Shown: positions 43,521 through 54,012, counted from the stretch's first letter. The stretch is 64,000 nt of DNA from Halochromatium sp. (GCA_010912705.1 POWB01000002.1:124001-188000), one strand, 5' to 3'. The notes: generated from the sequence alone by a model not told the origin. Numbers and translations are program-made.

Positions 43521-44948
43521 TCAGTCGCCGGGCAGGATTGGGGTGGTCGCACCCTGTTCGGGATCAGGTTCGGTGTTGAACCAGGCCAGCTTCTCGCGCA
43601 GCTGCACGACCTCACCGACGATGACCAGCGTCGGCGGCTGCGGCGGATCATGCTCGACCTCGGCCATGATCGTCGCTAGGGTGCCGACATAGACCTTCTG
43701 CATGTGGGTGGTGCCTTGTTGCACAAGCGCGACCGGCATCTCGGGTGCGACCCCGTGCTCGATCAGCTTGTCGACGATCTGCGGCAGACCGACCAGGCCC
43801 ATGTAGAAGACGAGGGTCTGATTCGGCTGTGCCAGCTGTGGCCAGTTGAGATCGATGCTGTGGTCTTTGAGGTGGCCGGTGACGAAGGTGACCGATTGCG
43901 CATAGTCACGGTGCGTCAAGGGGATGCCGCCGTAGCAGGCACAGCCATTGGCTGCGGTGATACCGGGGACGACCTGGAAGGGCACGCCCTCGGCGGCCAA
44001 GGTGTCGATCTCTTCGCCGCCGCGGCCGAAGATGAAGGGATCGCCGCCCTTCAGTCGCAATACCCGGTGGCCCTCCTTTGCGAGCCGGGCCAGCAGCCGA
44101 TTGATCTCCTCCTGGCGCATCGTATGCTGGTTGCGCTGCTTGCCGACATAGATGTGCTCGGCGTCGCGTCGCACCATGTCGATGATCGGTTTGGCGACGA
44201 GACGGTCGTAGACGACGACATCAGCTTGCTGCATCAAGCGCAGGGCGCGGAAGGTCAGCAGGTCTGGATCGCCCGGGCCGGCGCCGACCAGATAGACCTC
44301 GCCGGTGCTGGCTTTGGTGCCTGCTTCGAGCGCCTGCTCCATCGCCACCCTGGCCTCCTCCAGATGTCCGGAAAAGATGCGCTCGGCAACGCCGCCTTGC
44401 AGCACGCGGTCCCAGAACCGGCGGCGATCGCGCTGCTGCTCGAAGCGGGCCTTCACCTTGTCTCGATAGTCGGCGCAGAGTTGCGCCAAGCGCCCGTAGC
44501 CAGCTGGTACCAAGGATTCCAGCCGGGCGCGGATCATGCGCGCGAGCACGGGCGAGGCACTGCCGGTTGAGACCGCGACCACGACCGGCGAGCGATCGAT
44601 GATCGACGGCATGATAAAGGTGCAGTCCTCGGGCTGGTCGGCGACGTTGACCGGGATGCCGCGGGCGTTCGCCAGCGCGGCGATGTGTCGATTCACGTCG
44701 CGGTCGTCGGTGGCGGCGATGACCAGTCGCATGCCTTCAATATCACCATCCTCGAAGGTTCGGGCGCGATAGCTGATCTCGGTCTGATCGACGCGCGCGA
44801 TGAACTCTTCGGAGAGTTTCGGTGCAACAACGATGACCTGGGCACTTGCGCGCCTGAGATTGTCGAGCTTGCGCAAGGCGATTGGGCCGCCACCCACGAC
44901 GAGGCAGGGTTTGGCTTTGATATCAAGGAAGATGGGGAGATGTTCCAT
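43521..44948 (-). CDS. cysG: Trifunctional siroheme synthase CysG
   Basis: A 475-residue fusion. Residues about 1-210 are the precorrin-2 dehydrogenase/ferrochelatase part (LVVGGGPIALRKLDNLRRA; VAVSTGSASPVLARMIRARLE), and about 217-460 the uroporphyrinogen-III methyltransferase (VYLVGAGPGDPDLLTFRAL, LKGGDPFIFGRGGEE). It makes siroheme for sulfite reductases; in a purple sulfur bacterium the main user would be DsrAB. It is divergent from the rhodanese-tusA-dsrE2 set across 225 bp. Confidence 0.96.
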   Translation of the reverse strand: MEHLPIFLDIKAKPCLVVGGGPIALRKLDNLRRASAQVIVVAPKLSEEFIARVDQTEISYRARTFEDGDIEGMRLVIAATDDRDVNRHIAALANARGIPVNVADQPEDCTFIMPSIIDRSPVVVAVSTGSASPVLARMIRARLESLVPAGYGRLAQLCADYRDKVKARFEQQRDRRRFWDRVLQGGVAERIFSGHLEEARVAMEQALEAGTKASTGEVYLVGAGPGDPDLLTFRALRLMQQADVVVYDRLVAKPIIDMVRRDAEHIYVGKQRNQHTMRQEEINRLLARLAKEGHRVLRLKGGDPFIFGRGGEEIDTLAAEGVPFQVVPGITAANGCACYGGIPLTHRDYAQSVTFVTGHLKDHSIDLNWPQLAQPNQTLVFYMGLVGLPQIVDKLIEHGVAPEMPVALVQQGTTHMQKVYVGTLATIMAEVEHDPPQPPTLVIVGEVVQLREKLAWFNTEPDPEQGATTPILPGD

Positions 44949-45173
44949 CGCTGACGCTGCCTCTGAGGGCGAAACTATGGGCTCTGGCCGGCCAGTTTGC
45001 GTAACCTGTGCTGGCCCGGATTGTTCTTTACGCTTGGTGGCTCACTAGAATCTGCGGCCAACCAGACCAATGATCATACGCCCTTGGAGGACGTGCTTGG
45101 GCACGAACACCGGCGACGGCGCTGCTTGAGCATGTTAATATACTGAAATACTTGGTCATTGGGTAGTCTAGCC

Positions 45174-45500
45174 GTGGTCACTGAGATTGATTCCGAAACC
45201 CTGAAGTCGCGACTGAGCAATGGCGACGACATCCTGCTGGTGGATGTCCGCACGCCAGCGGAGGTGGCGCAAGGCGCCTTACCGAATGCGATCCATATCC
45301 CGATGGCCGTGATCCCGGTGCGTGTCGCCGAACTGCCTCGCGATCGGGAACTGGTGATCTATTGCCGCAGTGGTGCGCGCTCGTACCATACCTGTCAGTT
45401 CCTCGCCCAACAGGGCTTCGACAACGCCGTCAACCTACGCGGTGGCATCATCGCTTGGGCCCGACATGGCTATGAGATTGGCCAGATCAGTGGCGGCTGA
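45174..45500 (+). CDS. Cytoplasmic single-domain rhodanese (sulfur-relay type)
   Basis: A 108-residue rhodanese. ILLVDVRTPAEVAQGALPNAIHIPM, the active-site loop YCRSGARS with its Cys, and VNLRGGIIAWARHG are typical. It heads the rhodanese-tusA-dsrE2 set, the same order as in Allochromatium vinosum, where these proteins pass sulfane sulfur to TusA and DsrE for oxidation by reverse Dsr. The start is a non-ATG codon: GTG 45174 (GGGTAG 7 nt upstream) or TTG 45159. Confidence 0.93.
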   Translation: MVTEIDSETLKSRLSNGDDILLVDVRTPAEVAQGALPNAIHIPMAVIPVRVAELPRDRELVIYCRSGARSYHTCQFLAQQGFDNAVNLRGGIIAWARHGYEIGQISGG

Positions 45501-45665
45501 CTGAGGTTGATCCCAGGCGATTCGAGACCGCGTGTGTTGCCTTTTTGTCCGGTTTCAGCTAAAAATCAGAAACTTCGTTTGTGCTGAAATACTAAAGCGT
45601 AAGCGTAGGTCTTGAGCTGTTGCGGCTCATTAACTTTTTCTAACACAAACTCCGAGGAGTATTCG

Positions 45666-45896
45666 ATGGCAGACTTCAATCAAGAGCTCGACGCCAGTGG
45701 ACTCAACTGCCCGCTGCCAATTTTGCGCGCGAAGAAGACGCTCAATGGCATGGAGGCAGGCGAGATTCTGCACGTGATTGCGACTGACCCAGGCTCGGTC
45801 AAGGACTTCGACGCCTTCTCGAAGCAGACCGGTAATGAGCTCATGGAGTCGAAGGAAGAGGGTGGCAAGTTCCACTTTCTGATCAAGAAGAACTGA
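45666..45896 (+). CDS. tusA: Sulfurtransferase TusA
   Basis: A 76-residue protein with the signature ELDASGLNCPLPILRAKKTL; the Cys of CPxP carries the persulfide. It transfers sulfur between rhodanese and DsrE-type proteins in sulfur oxidation. GAGGAG lies 6 nt before the ATG at 45666. A 165-bp gap to the rhodanese gene contains an AT-rich part that might hold a second promoter. Confidence 0.95.
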   Translation: MADFNQELDASGLNCPLPILRAKKTLNGMEAGEILHVIATDPGSVKDFDAFSKQTGNELMESKEEGGKFHFLIKKN

Positions 45897-45959
45897 CCTC
45901 CGCCTCACCCCGAACAACACAACAGGGGCTCGGCGAACGGGCTCCACTGGGAGGAAACG

Positions 45960-46439
45960 ATGGACGAAAAGAAACTGGCCATCATCGCCACCAAGGGCTC
46001 GCTCGATTGGGCCTACCCCCCCTTCATCTTGGCGTCAACTGCCGCTGCGCTTGGCTATGAGACGCAGATCTTCTTCACCTTCTACGGTCTCCAGCTGCTG
46101 AAGAAGAAGCTCGAGCTGCAGGTCACGCCGCTTGGTAATCCGGGGATGCCGATGCCGATGGGCATGGACAAGTGGTTCCCTATCCTAGGTATGACCCTGC
46201 CTGGCATGCAGGGCATGATGACCAAGATGATGAAGCAGAAGATGAAGGATAAGGGCGTCGCCAGTGTCGAGGAGCTGCGCGAGCTCTGCCAGGAGGCCGA
46301 GGTGAAACTGATTGCCTGTCAGATGACCGTTGATCTGTTCGATATGGATGCCTCGCAGTTCATCGACGGGGTTGAGTATGCTGGGGCTGCAGCCTTCTTC
46401 GAGTTCGCTGGCCAGAGCGATATCTGTCTCTATATCTGA
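45960..46439 (+). CDS. dsrE2: DsrE2 sulfur-carrier protein
   Basis: A 159-residue DsrE-fold protein of the DsrE2 type. The N-terminal KKLAIIATKGSLDWAYPPF, the FTFYGLQLLKKK segment, a Met-rich loop (GMPMPMGM, MQGMMTKMMKQ) and the Cys in KLIACQMTVDLF fit the family. It is part of the TusA relay in purple sulfur bacteria. GGGAGGAAA precedes the ATG; it follows tusA by 63 bp. Confidence 0.94.
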   Translation: MDEKKLAIIATKGSLDWAYPPFILASTAAALGYETQIFFTFYGLQLLKKKLELQVTPLGNPGMPMPMGMDKWFPILGMTLPGMQGMMTKMMKQKMKDKGVASVEELRELCQEAEVKLIACQMTVDLFDMDASQFIDGVEYAGAAAFFEFAGQSDICLYI

Positions 46440-46535
46440 GGTCTTGATCGTCTTCTGGGGCAGCCTTGCTGGTGTCCTTGTGCATCCTGGGCCGTCGATG
46501 TCCAGACCTGGGGGCATGAGCATCCACCCAAAAAG

Positions 46536-46561
46536 AAGGCCGCTCAGCGATGAGCGGCCTT
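46536..46561. terminator. Bidirectional terminator between dsrE2 and fadL
   Basis: A perfect 11-bp stem (46536-46546 with 46551-46561) with a GCGA loop. On the minus strand it is followed by CTTTTTGGG, so it should end the fadL transcript; on the plus strand a TTT ends the stem. Confidence 0.8.
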
Positions 46562-46625
46562 TGCAATGCGCGGCGAGGTGTCCGCGCTTAGGGGGACTCT
46601 GTCGTCGGATGCTTGCTCGGGACGC

Positions 46626-47945
46626 TCAGAACGCGTCGAATGACTTGCTGACTTCAAGCCCGATCAGGTGTGCGTTGGCTTCATAGTCGCCATTGATGGC
46701 ATCAGTGCCATTGATCTCAGCACCACCTAGGTATGGGGTTGCGCTGCGATAGTTGCGGTCTTGGAACATGACATACATGTAGCCGGCCTCGAGCTCCCAG
46801 CCATCGCCGAGGCTGTGGCCAACGCCGATGCTAAAGAGGTGACGGTCGTTGTCTGGCACCCGCGCGCTGAAATGACTGTCGCCTTGTGGAGTCTCGTCGT
46901 AGGAGTAGCCGAAGCGTAGCTGTGTCTGCTCCTGCAGTTGATAGGTGAGGCCGAGCCGATAGGCATTTGCGTCCGACCAATCGTTCACATCCCGTGACAA
47001 GATGGCGCCGTTGAGGTCGCCCTTGACCTTGATCTCGTCAAAGCTGCTCCAGCCGGTGCGCGTCCAGTCGAGTTCGACGGCTAGCGCCGGTGTCAGCTCA
47101 TAGCGGGCGCCGAGCTGCAACCGCCATGGTAGATCCAGATCCAGCTCCGCAGTTTGGCTCGTCGGTAGTGCGCCGATCAGGACCAAGGTTGGGTTGAGTG
47201 CGCTGAAGGTGCCCTCGACATTGATGGTGCTGCTGGAATGGAAGTTGATTCCCGTGCTGAAAGGACCCTTCGCATAGAGTGCGCTGAGGTTGAAGCCAAG
47301 CCCGGTACCATCCCCCTCCAGCTGGGTGAGCGAGGAGTTGAGCCTGGCCGACTTAACCCAGTAGATATCTGCGCCGATCGCAACCGCGAACTCGTCGGTG
47401 ACGGCGTAGGTGACGCTGGGCGTGAAGTCGATGATCTCGAGGCTGCTTGAGGTCGGTTGTGGGCTTGCCGGTACGCTGCCACCTGGACCTAATGGTGGCG
47501 GAGGTAATGCGATGCTACCTGTGAGTGGCGGGAAGGTATCGGTCTTCCAACGTGTCTCCAGCCCAAAGGGTGCGGTGAAGCCGAGTCCTGCTGACCAGCG
47601 TTCGTTGATCTTGACTGCAGCCTGAACCATGGGCGCTGCGAGCCAGTCGGCACCGGCGCTGTCGTGATTGCCGCTGGCGGTGTTAACCGAGAACGTCGGG
47701 CCGATGAGGAGGCTGCCAACCGAGAGCCAGCTCTGGTCGTGGAAGGCGATGGCGGCTGGGTTGTAGGGGACGGCGCCGCGGTTGACTGGGTTCGCCACCA
47801 GGGCATTCGCTGTACCGATGCCTGCGGTCGAGAGTTCAGGCACGGCGAAACCAGATGCTAGCGTGTTCGCAGACAGGCAAGTACCGAGGAGCGCGCCTGA
47901 GATGGCAAGCGCCGACCGGTTGCGGTTGTCGTGGATTTCGTACAT
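46626..47945 (-). CDS. FadL/OmpP1-family outer-membrane porin
   Basis: A 439-residue beta-barrel protein with a signal peptide ending in NTLASG and the hatch-domain start FAVPELSTAGIGTANALVA, NRGAVPYNPAAIAF. FadL-type channels take up fatty acids or other hydrophobic molecules. The C-terminus ends in an aromatic (SFDAF) as expected for BAM substrates. GAGGAGG precedes the ATG. It shares its upstream region with a divergent LysR-type gene that might regulate it. Confidence 0.93.
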   Translation of the reverse strand: MYEIHDNRNRSALAISGALLGTCLSANTLASGFAVPELSTAGIGTANALVANPVNRGAVPYNPAAIAFHDQSWLSVGSLLIGPTFSVNTASGNHDSAGADWLAAPMVQAAVKINERWSAGLGFTAPFGLETRWKTDTFPPLTGSIALPPPPLGPGGSVPASPQPTSSSLEIIDFTPSVTYAVTDEFAVAIGADIYWVKSARLNSSLTQLEGDGTGLGFNLSALYAKGPFSTGINFHSSSTINVEGTFSALNPTLVLIGALPTSQTAELDLDLPWRLQLGARYELTPALAVELDWTRTGWSSFDEIKVKGDLNGAILSRDVNDWSDANAYRLGLTYQLQEQTQLRFGYSYDETPQGDSHFSARVPDNDRHLFSIGVGHSLGDGWELEAGYMYVMFQDRNYRSATPYLGGAEINGTDAINGDYEANAHLIGLEVSKSFDAF

Positions 47946-48150
47946 TAAACGTGCCTCCTCAGGCCGCCTTGCCGTTATCGTTGCAATATTATCAGCGTGC
48001 TGTTTGTGTGGTGAATATACACTTAGTTGTTGTAAAAATCCAGGTATGTTGCGAATCTACTGTTCGCGCAATGGATTGGACCCTGCAACGGCACTTTGAC
48101 CGGATGTCTGTGCTATAACGTCAGTCGCTGAAGGCAGCTATGAGGAGACC

Positions 48151-49053
48151 ATGGCAGATCGCAGACTGCATGTATTTCATACGGTTGCACGCTTGATGAG
48201 CTTCACGAAGGCGGCCGAGGCCCTGCACATGACGCAGCCAGCGGTGACCTTCCAAGTGAGACAGCTTGAGGAGCAGTTCAACACGAGGCTGTTCGATCGC
48301 GGGCGTAATCAGATCAGTCTCACCGCGGTTGGTGCCCGAGTCTTCGAGTACGCTGATCGCATCTTTGCGCTCTATGCCGAGATGGAGCAGGGTGTGCGTG
48401 AGCTCACCGGCGATATCAGTGGTGCCCTGACCATTGGTGCGAGCACCACGATTGCTGAGTACATGCTGCCGACCCTGCTTGGCGACTTTAAGCAACGCTA
48501 TCCCGAGATTGCGATCCATCTCAAGGTCTCGAACAGCGAGGGCATTGTGTCACTGGTCGAGCGCAATGCCATCGACCTCGGTGTGGTCGAGTCACCGGTC
48601 TCGAATCGTTACCTGGTCGTGGAAGCCTGCAAGCAAGACGAGCTAGTCGCGATCGTTCCGCCCGGTCACGACCTGGCGCGCTCTGATCGTGCTCCCTATC
48701 GTCAGCTCCTAGAGTATCCTTTTATCTGCCGCGAGGAAGGCTCTGGAACGCGTGAGGTGATCAACGATTATCTGGATGGCATGCAGGGTGCTACGGGCGC
48801 CCTCAAGATGGCCATGGAGCTTGGGAGCCCTGAGGCCGTGAAGGGGGCCGTCGAGGCCGGGATGGGCGTTTCCATCGTCTCTAAGGCAACGGTTCAGAAG
48901 GAGCTTAAGCTGGGCACCCTAGTGGCGCTCCGGCTAGACCCGCCACTCTTTCGTCCGTTTTCCTTTGTTCACCAAAAACATAAGTTTAGGATGCGTGTGA
49001 TGGAGGAGCTGCTGGAATTTGCGCGCGCCTACTGCAAAGGTCAAACAACCTGA
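48151..49053 (+). CDS. LysR-family transcriptional regulator
   Basis: A 300-residue regulator with an N-terminal winged helix (VARLMSFTKAAEALHMTQPAVTFQVRQLEE) and a substrate-binding domain (about 90-295). It resembles CysL/CbbR-like members rather than CysB. GAGGAG lies 6 nt before the ATG. It is divergent from fadL and is followed after 24 bp by a small gene and a PerM-like transporter, so these may form one unit. The effector is not known. Confidence 0.9.
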   Translation: MADRRLHVFHTVARLMSFTKAAEALHMTQPAVTFQVRQLEEQFNTRLFDRGRNQISLTAVGARVFEYADRIFALYAEMEQGVRELTGDISGALTIGASTTIAEYMLPTLLGDFKQRYPEIAIHLKVSNSEGIVSLVERNAIDLGVVESPVSNRYLVVEACKQDELVAIVPPGHDLARSDRAPYRQLLEYPFICREEGSGTREVINDYLDGMQGATGALKMAMELGSPEAVKGAVEAGMGVSIVSKATVQKELKLGTLVALRLDPPLFRPFSFVHQKHKFRMRVMEELLEFARAYCKGQTT

Positions 49054-49077
49054 TGATGGTACGGGCAAGAGGCTGAG

Positions 49078-49479
49078 ATGATCCCTGTGGAACCGATTGC
49101 GGCGCACGAGCGCCGGCTGCTCAAGATTCTACGTGCCCTCAATCAACAGGACCGCGGCGCATTGATCGCCTTCGGCGAGTTCCTAGCGGCAGGCGGTGCG
49201 GCTGGCGGGGGCTTGGCAGACAAGGCTGAGCCTGCACCAGTGGTGCCGAGCGAGCCGCAGCATGAGCCGCGCCCGTCGCAAGAGAGCGTTGTTGCTGCGA
49301 TCAAACGGCTGCGGCGGGTCTACCCCATGCTTGATCCAGGTGAGATGCTGCATGAGACATCGGCGCTGATGGCAGCACATGTCCTGCAAGGCCGGAATGC
49401 TGATGAGGTCATCGATGAGCTAGAGGTCTTATTCGTGAGTCGCTATCAGGCCCGTCAACGATGCCCATGCAAGCCTTGA
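49078..49479 (+). CDS. Small conserved-looking protein of unknown function
   Basis: A 133-residue protein with an N-terminal helical part (HERRLLKILRALNQQDRGALIAFGEFLA), an Ala/Pro/Glu linker, and a C-terminal helical part (RRVYPMLDPGEMLHETSALM; NADEVIDELEVLFV). No known motif. It overlaps the PerM-like gene by 19 bp and follows the LysR gene closely, so it is likely a real gene of that unit. Confidence 0.7.
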   Translation: MIPVEPIAAHERRLLKILRALNQQDRGALIAFGEFLAAGGAAGGGLADKAEPAPVVPSEPQHEPRPSQESVVAAIKRLRRVYPMLDPGEMLHETSALMAAHVLQGRNADEVIDELEVLFVSRYQARQRCPCKP

Positions 49480-50588
49480 GCCGCTGGCTGAGTCGCTATT
49501 TTTCCGACCCCCAGATCCTGTTTCTGATCTCGGCGCTCTTGGTGCTGTTTGCGGTCTTGTTGTTCTTTGGTCGCATGTTGACACCGGTGCTTGCCAGCAT
49601 CGTCATTGCCTATCTCCTCGAAGGGGTGGTCAGCCTCTTGGAGCGCCTAGGCTGGCCACGCTGGCTTGCCGTGTTTTTGGTCTTCGCCCTGTTCATGCTG
49701 TTTGTGGTGTCGATGCTGCTTGGCGTACTGCCATCGGTCTCACGCCAGATCCGCGATCTCTTGCAACAGCTCCCGAACATGCTAGCGCATGGGCAGCAGG
49801 CGCTGATGCAGTTGCCAGAGCGCTATCCAGACCTGATCAATAGCGATCAGATCGCCGAGCTCATCAACAGTATCCGCCGTGACATCGCCGGGCTTGGGCA
49901 GCAGCTGTTGTCATTGTCGCTGTCGTCGGTGGTCGGCGTGATCACGCTGCTGGTCTATTTGATCTTGATGCCTTTGTTGGTGTTCTTCTTTCTCAAGGAC
50001 AAGGATCTCATCCTCGGCTGGTTTCGGCGCTGGCTGCCGCGTCACCGCGCGATTGCGAGTGACGTCTGGAGGAAGGTCGATCGACAGATCTCGAACTATG
50101 TTCGCGGCAAGGTCTGGGAGATCCTTATCGTCTGGGTAGTGAGCTTTGTGACCTTCTCGCTGTTTGGTCTCAACTATGCGCTCCTGCTCTCGGTGCTGGT
50201 CGGCCTCTCAGTGATCATCCCCTATATCGGCGCCTCCTTGGTGACCATCCCGGTAGTGCTGATCGCTTGGTTTCAGTGGGGCTGGGGGCCAACCTTCATC
50301 TGGCTGACCTTCTCTTACATCATCATCCAGGCATTGGACGGTAATGTCCTGGTCCCCTTGTTGTTTTCTGAAGTGGTCGATCTGCACCCGGTCGCGATCA
50401 TTGTCGCGATCCTGGTCTTTGGTGGCATTTGGGGCTTCTGGGGCGTGTTCTTCGCCATTCCGCTGGCGACTCTGGTGCAGGCGATCTTGAGTGCGCTGCC
50501 GCAACATATCGATGCCGAGCGTGCCAAGGATAAGTCCGCCGACTTGGCACTTACCCCGGGCGCAGGCGATGTCTGCCAACATCGATAA
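49461..50588 (+). CDS. PerM/AI-2E-family transporter
   Basis: A 375-residue membrane protein with about eight helices. The central MPLLVFFFLKDKD region and the C-terminal DGNVLVPLLFSEVVDLHPVAI, FWGVFFAIPLA are characteristic of the AI-2E/PerM family, whose members include autoinducer-2 exporters and Na+/H+ antiporters. The substrate here is unknown. It begins inside the preceding small gene. Confidence 0.9.
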   Translation: MPMQALSRWLSRYFSDPQILFLISALLVLFAVLLFFGRMLTPVLASIVIAYLLEGVVSLLERLGWPRWLAVFLVFALFMLFVVSMLLGVLPSVSRQIRDLLQQLPNMLAHGQQALMQLPERYPDLINSDQIAELINSIRRDIAGLGQQLLSLSLSSVVGVITLLVYLILMPLLVFFFLKDKDLILGWFRRWLPRHRAIASDVWRKVDRQISNYVRGKVWEILIVWVVSFVTFSLFGLNYALLLSVLVGLSVIIPYIGASLVTIPVVLIAWFQWGWGPTFIWLTFSYIIIQALDGNVLVPLLFSEVVDLHPVAIIVAILVFGGIWGFWGVFFAIPLATLVQAILSALPQHIDAERAKDKSADLALTPGAGDVCQHR

Positions 50589-50641
50589 ACCCAAGGCGAT
50601 TTCCGGCAAACCTCATACCTTCGTCCTTGCACTCTGCTCAC

Positions 50642-51310
50642 TCAGTCTTTGCTCAACAGTCGATCGAGTGCGCGTAAACGCTCTGGGGTGCCGATATCCA
50701 GCCAGTATCCGCGATGATGCAGGCCACTACAGCGTCCCTTGGCCATGGCTGCGCGCAATACTGGGGCAAGCGGGAAGGCGCCAGGCTCGCAGTCTGCAAA
50801 CAGTTGTGGTCGATAGAGACCGATACCGGAGAAGGTGAGGCGGCCATTGCCGTCTGGCTGAACCCGCTCTCGGAGCAATGCAAAGTCGCCTTCGGGGTGA
50901 TGTGGTGGGTTATCAACCAGGACGATCTGTGCCAGATCTTGAGCGTCGAGTCGCAGCTGGCGGTAGTCGAAATCGCACCAAATATCGCCATTGGTGACGA
51001 GAAAGGGGTCATCTCCAAGCAGGGGTAGCGCACGATAGATGCCGCCGCCGGTCTCGAGCGCGCGGCCTTCCGTCTCCGGCGAATACTGAATCTGCACGTT
51101 GAACGCGCTGCCGTTGCCTAAGGCCTGCTCGATCTGCGCACCGAGATGGGCATGATTAATCACCAGCTCAGTGAAGCCAGCCTCACGCAGGCGTTGAATC
51201 TGGTGGACGATCAGTGCGGCACCGCCGACTTCCAGCAGTGGCTTTGGGGTCTGGTCGGTAAGTGGGCGCATGCGGTTGCCGCGCCCCGCGGCCAGGATCA
51301 TTGCCTTCAT
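50642..51310 (-). CDS. murU: N-acetylmuramate alpha-1-phosphate uridylyltransferase
   Basis: A 222-residue nucleotidyltransferase: [23 protein letters not shown] (Mg/UTP site), [30 protein letters not shown] and [10 protein letters not shown]. MurU makes UDP-MurNAc in cell-wall recycling that bypasses de novo synthesis, consistent with nagZ in this window. The 3' end of the upstream PqiA-like gene overlaps its start by 4 bp. Confidence 0.88.
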   Translation of the reverse strand: MKAMILAAGRGNRMRPLTDQTPKPLLEVGGAALIVHQIQRLREAGFTELVINHAHLGAQIEQALGNGSAFNVQIQYSPETEGRALETGGGIYRALPLLGDDPFLVTNGDIWCDFDYRQLRLDAQDLAQIVLVDNPPHHPEGDFALLRERVQPDGNGRLTFSGIGLYRPQLFADCEPGAFPLAPVLRAAMAKGRCSGLHHRGYWLDIGTPERLRALDRLLSKD

Positions 51311-52743
51311 GGTGTCTGACTCGCTTGCGGGGCTCGTGCCTCGAGCAGTGCCGATAGAAACAGGCTGGCGATCACGAAGGCGAGGAAGAGGAAGAATCCC
51401 AGCTGCAGGCTAGTACCGTTGGTGCTCAGTAGGTCAACCTGTTGACCACGGCTGCTGAGCTCGGCGAGCTGGCTGCTGATCAGCCCATCAAAGCCAATGT
51501 AGGCCATCAGTATGGCGACTACCAGCACATCGGCCATCGACCACTTGCCAGAGCGCAGCGCAAAGAAACGCACTAGCGTGCGGCTGCGCCAGCCCCTCAA
51601 ATTGCTGTAATAGATGAGACTCGCCAGGATCTTGGCAGCAGGAAAGATCAGGCTGAACAGCACCACCAAGAGGGCGACCAAGAGCATATCCGCGGCGCCG
51701 GTAGCGGTGAGTACCTGCACCAGGTCAAGGATGCTCTTGCTCTGGAAGTACAGAACCTGATCGGTGAAGACCAGGGGCTTGCCGAGTAGGCTTAGGCTGA
51801 GTTCATCGATGCGCGCCTCGACCTCGATCATCGGCGTCATAACACCGGCCGCGAGCAACAGCAGTGTCGCTATCGACAGCATCAGCATGCTCTCGGGCGT
51901 AAGACTGTCGCATCGAGCCTTATTGGTCGTTGCCGTCGCTGTCGTGGGTGAAGATGGAGTAGACCGCCCGGCGGCATCTGCGGCGTCCTCGCGCTCGCTA
52001 CCGCCCCGCAGCCGGTGTTGAGTGGAGCCTAAAGATAGGCAGGGAGTGAGCCAGGTGAGAATGAACAACAGGCTAATGCAGCCCAGTACCCAGAGCGCAC
52101 CAATGCGTGCAAGCGCTTGATGGGCGCTCGCGGCTTGGCTGAGCTGGGGTATACAGCTAGCCCCAGTCGCGCAGCCTTGGGCCTGTTCGATCTGTCGCTG
52201 CAGTGAGCGATCGACCTTGGTGAAGGTGGCATCCGATGCCTGCTCAATCGCCTGCAGGAGCTGGCGCTTGATCTCGCGGCGGGTCTCGGGCTGGTCAAGC
52301 TCATCGAGCAGGGCATCGGCATAGAGCGGCACCCGGGCACGGAGCCGATCAAAGTCGACGAGCCAGTCTTGCACACCTTGACGCAGGCTGCCCTGCAGGC
52401 GGTCGACCCAGTTGTCACCCTCGGTGTTGCGGCGGCGCAGGACTTGCTCGACCTCGGAGAGCATACGATCGAGCAGGATCTCAAGGTTGCGCTTGATCTG
52501 CGGCCGATTCTGCTCGGTGAGTTCGAACTGCTCGATGCGCTCGGCCAGGATGCTGGAGATCTGGTCGACCCAGAGCTCGGCATCGAACAGCCCATATTTC
52601 ACATCCTGGAGCTCAGCGCGCTGCCATTGGATCTGCTGCAGTGCGCGTAGCTCATGGATCAGCTGATCGGTGGCGACGGCGGCACCGATCAGGAGCACCG
52701 CCGAGATCAGGCCGACGATGATCCGTTTTGGCTGTGCGGACAT
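51307..52743 (-). CDS. PqiA-family membrane protein with long periplasmic domain
   Basis: A 478-residue protein. One N-terminal helix (about 8-26) leads to a helical periplasmic region of about 185 residues; a second helix near 215-235 is followed by a cytoplasmic Ser/Thr/Ala-rich linker (about 240-285) and then a PqiA core (about 285-470) with [16 protein letters not shown] and [20 protein letters not shown]. PqiA proteins are partners of MCE-domain (PqiB) lipid carriers; none is adjacent. It lies just after rho on the minus strand. Confidence 0.8.
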   Translation of the reverse strand: MSAQPKRIIVGLISAVLLIGAAVATDQLIHELRALQQIQWQRAELQDVKYGLFDAELWVDQISSILAERIEQFELTEQNRPQIKRNLEILLDRMLSEVEQVLRRRNTEGDNWVDRLQGSLRQGVQDWLVDFDRLRARVPLYADALLDELDQPETRREIKRQLLQAIEQASDATFTKVDRSLQRQIEQAQGCATGASCIPQLSQAASAHQALARIGALWVLGCISLLFILTWLTPCLSLGSTQHRLRGGSEREDAADAAGRSTPSSPTTATATTNKARCDSLTPESMLMLSIATLLLLAAGVMTPMIEVEARIDELSLSLLGKPLVFTDQVLYFQSKSILDLVQVLTATGAADMLLVALLVVLFSLIFPAAKILASLIYYSNLRGWRSRTLVRFFALRSGKWSMADVLVVAILMAYIGFDGLISSQLAELSSRGQQVDLLSTNGTSLQLGFFLFLAFVIASLFLSALLEARAPQASQTP

Positions 52744-52755
52744 GAGCGGTCAGTG

Positions 52756-54012
52756 TTAGCCCCGCATCGAGTCGAAGAACTCGTTGTTGGTCTTGGTGGT
52801 CTTGAGCTTATCGAGCAAGAACTCGATCGCCGCTAGCTCGTCCATCGGGTGCAAGATCTTGCGCAGAATCCACATCTTCTGCAGCTCAGGAGTCGGCATT
52901 AGTAGCTCCTCGCGGCGGGTGCCAGAGCGGTTGATATTGATCGCTGGGAAGATGCGTTTCTCGGCGATGCGCCGGTCGAGGTGCAGCTCCATGTTACCGG
53001 TGCCCTTGAACTCCTCGTAGATCACATCATCCATGCGCGAGCCGGTGTCGATCAGCGCGGTGGCGAGGATGGTCAGCGAGCCGCCCTCTTCGACATTACG
53101 GGCAGCGCCGAAGAAGCGTTTCGGCCGCTGCAGGGCGTTGGCGTCGACACCACCGGTCAGCACCTTACCTGAGGAGGGCACCACCGTGTTGTAGGCGCGT
53201 GCCAACCGGGTGATGCTATCGAGCAGGATGACGACATCGCGCTTGTGCTCGACCAGCCGCTTAGCACGCTCGATCACCATCTCAGCGACCTGTACATGGC
53301 GGGTGGCTGGCTCATCGAAGGTCGAGGAGATCACTTCGCCGCGTACTGAGCGAGCCATCTCGGTCACCTCCTCCGGGCGCTCATCGATGAGCAGCACGAT
53401 CAGAAAGACTTCCGGATGGTTATGCGCGATTGACTGGGCGATGTTCTGCAGGATCATCGTCTTACCAGCCTTTGGCGGTGAGACGATGAGGCCGCGCTGG
53501 CCCTTGCCGATCGGGGCGACCAGATCGACCGTGCGTGCGGTGAGATCCTCAGTGCTGCCGTTGCCGACCTCGAGTCCGAGTCGCTGCTGCGCAAACAGGG
53601 GCGTGAAATTCTCGAACAGGATCTTGGTCTTGGCATTCTCGGGCCGGTCGAAGTTGATATCGCCGACCTTGAGCAGCGCGAAGTAGCGCTCGCCGTCTTT
53701 CGGTGGGCGGATCTTGCCGGTGATGTTGTCGCCGGTGCGCAGCGAGAAGCGCCGGATCTGGCTCGGTGAGACGTAGATATCATCCGGCCCGGCGAGGAAT
53801 GAAGCGGTTGCTGAGCGGAGAAAGCCGAAGCCGTCTGAGAGGATCTCGAGCACGCCATCGCCGTAGATATCTTCGCCACGTTTCGCCTTGGCTTTAAGGA
53901 TGGCGAAGATGAGGTCCTGCTTGCGGGACCGCCCGACACCTTCGAGCTCCATGGACTGCGCGAGCTCCACTAGCGCAGGGACGGGCATCAGTTTTAGCTC
54001 GGTGAGATTCAT
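52756..54012 (-). CDS. rho: Transcription termination factor Rho
   Basis: A 418-residue RNA helicase. The N-terminal [19 protein letters not shown], the cold-shock-like RNA-binding domain ([21 protein letters not shown]), the P-loop [11 protein letters not shown], the Q-loop-type GGVDANAL and the R-loop AININ are intact. The family start is ATG 54012; no strong Shine-Dalgarno sequence is seen. The frame stays open through the whole leader to TTG 54207, giving a possible 65-residue Arg/Ser/Pro-rich extension. Confidence 0.96.
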   Translation of the reverse strand: MNLTELKLMPVPALVELAQSMELEGVGRSRKQDLIFAILKAKAKRGEDIYGDGVLEILSDGFGFLRSATASFLAGPDDIYVSPSQIRRFSLRTGDNITGKIRPPKDGERYFALLKVGDINFDRPENAKTKILFENFTPLFAQQRLGLEVGNGSTEDLTARTVDLVAPIGKGQRGLIVSPPKAGKTMILQNIAQSIAHNHPEVFLIVLLIDERPEEVTEMARSVRGEVISSTFDEPATRHVQVAEMVIERAKRLVEHKRDVVILLDSITRLARAYNTVVPSSGKVLTGGVDANALQRPKRFFGAARNVEEGGSLTILATALIDTGSRMDDVIYEEFKGTGNMELHLDRRIAEKRIFPAININRSGTRREELLMPTPELQKMWILRKILHPMDELAAIEFLLDKLKTTKTNNEFFDSMRG

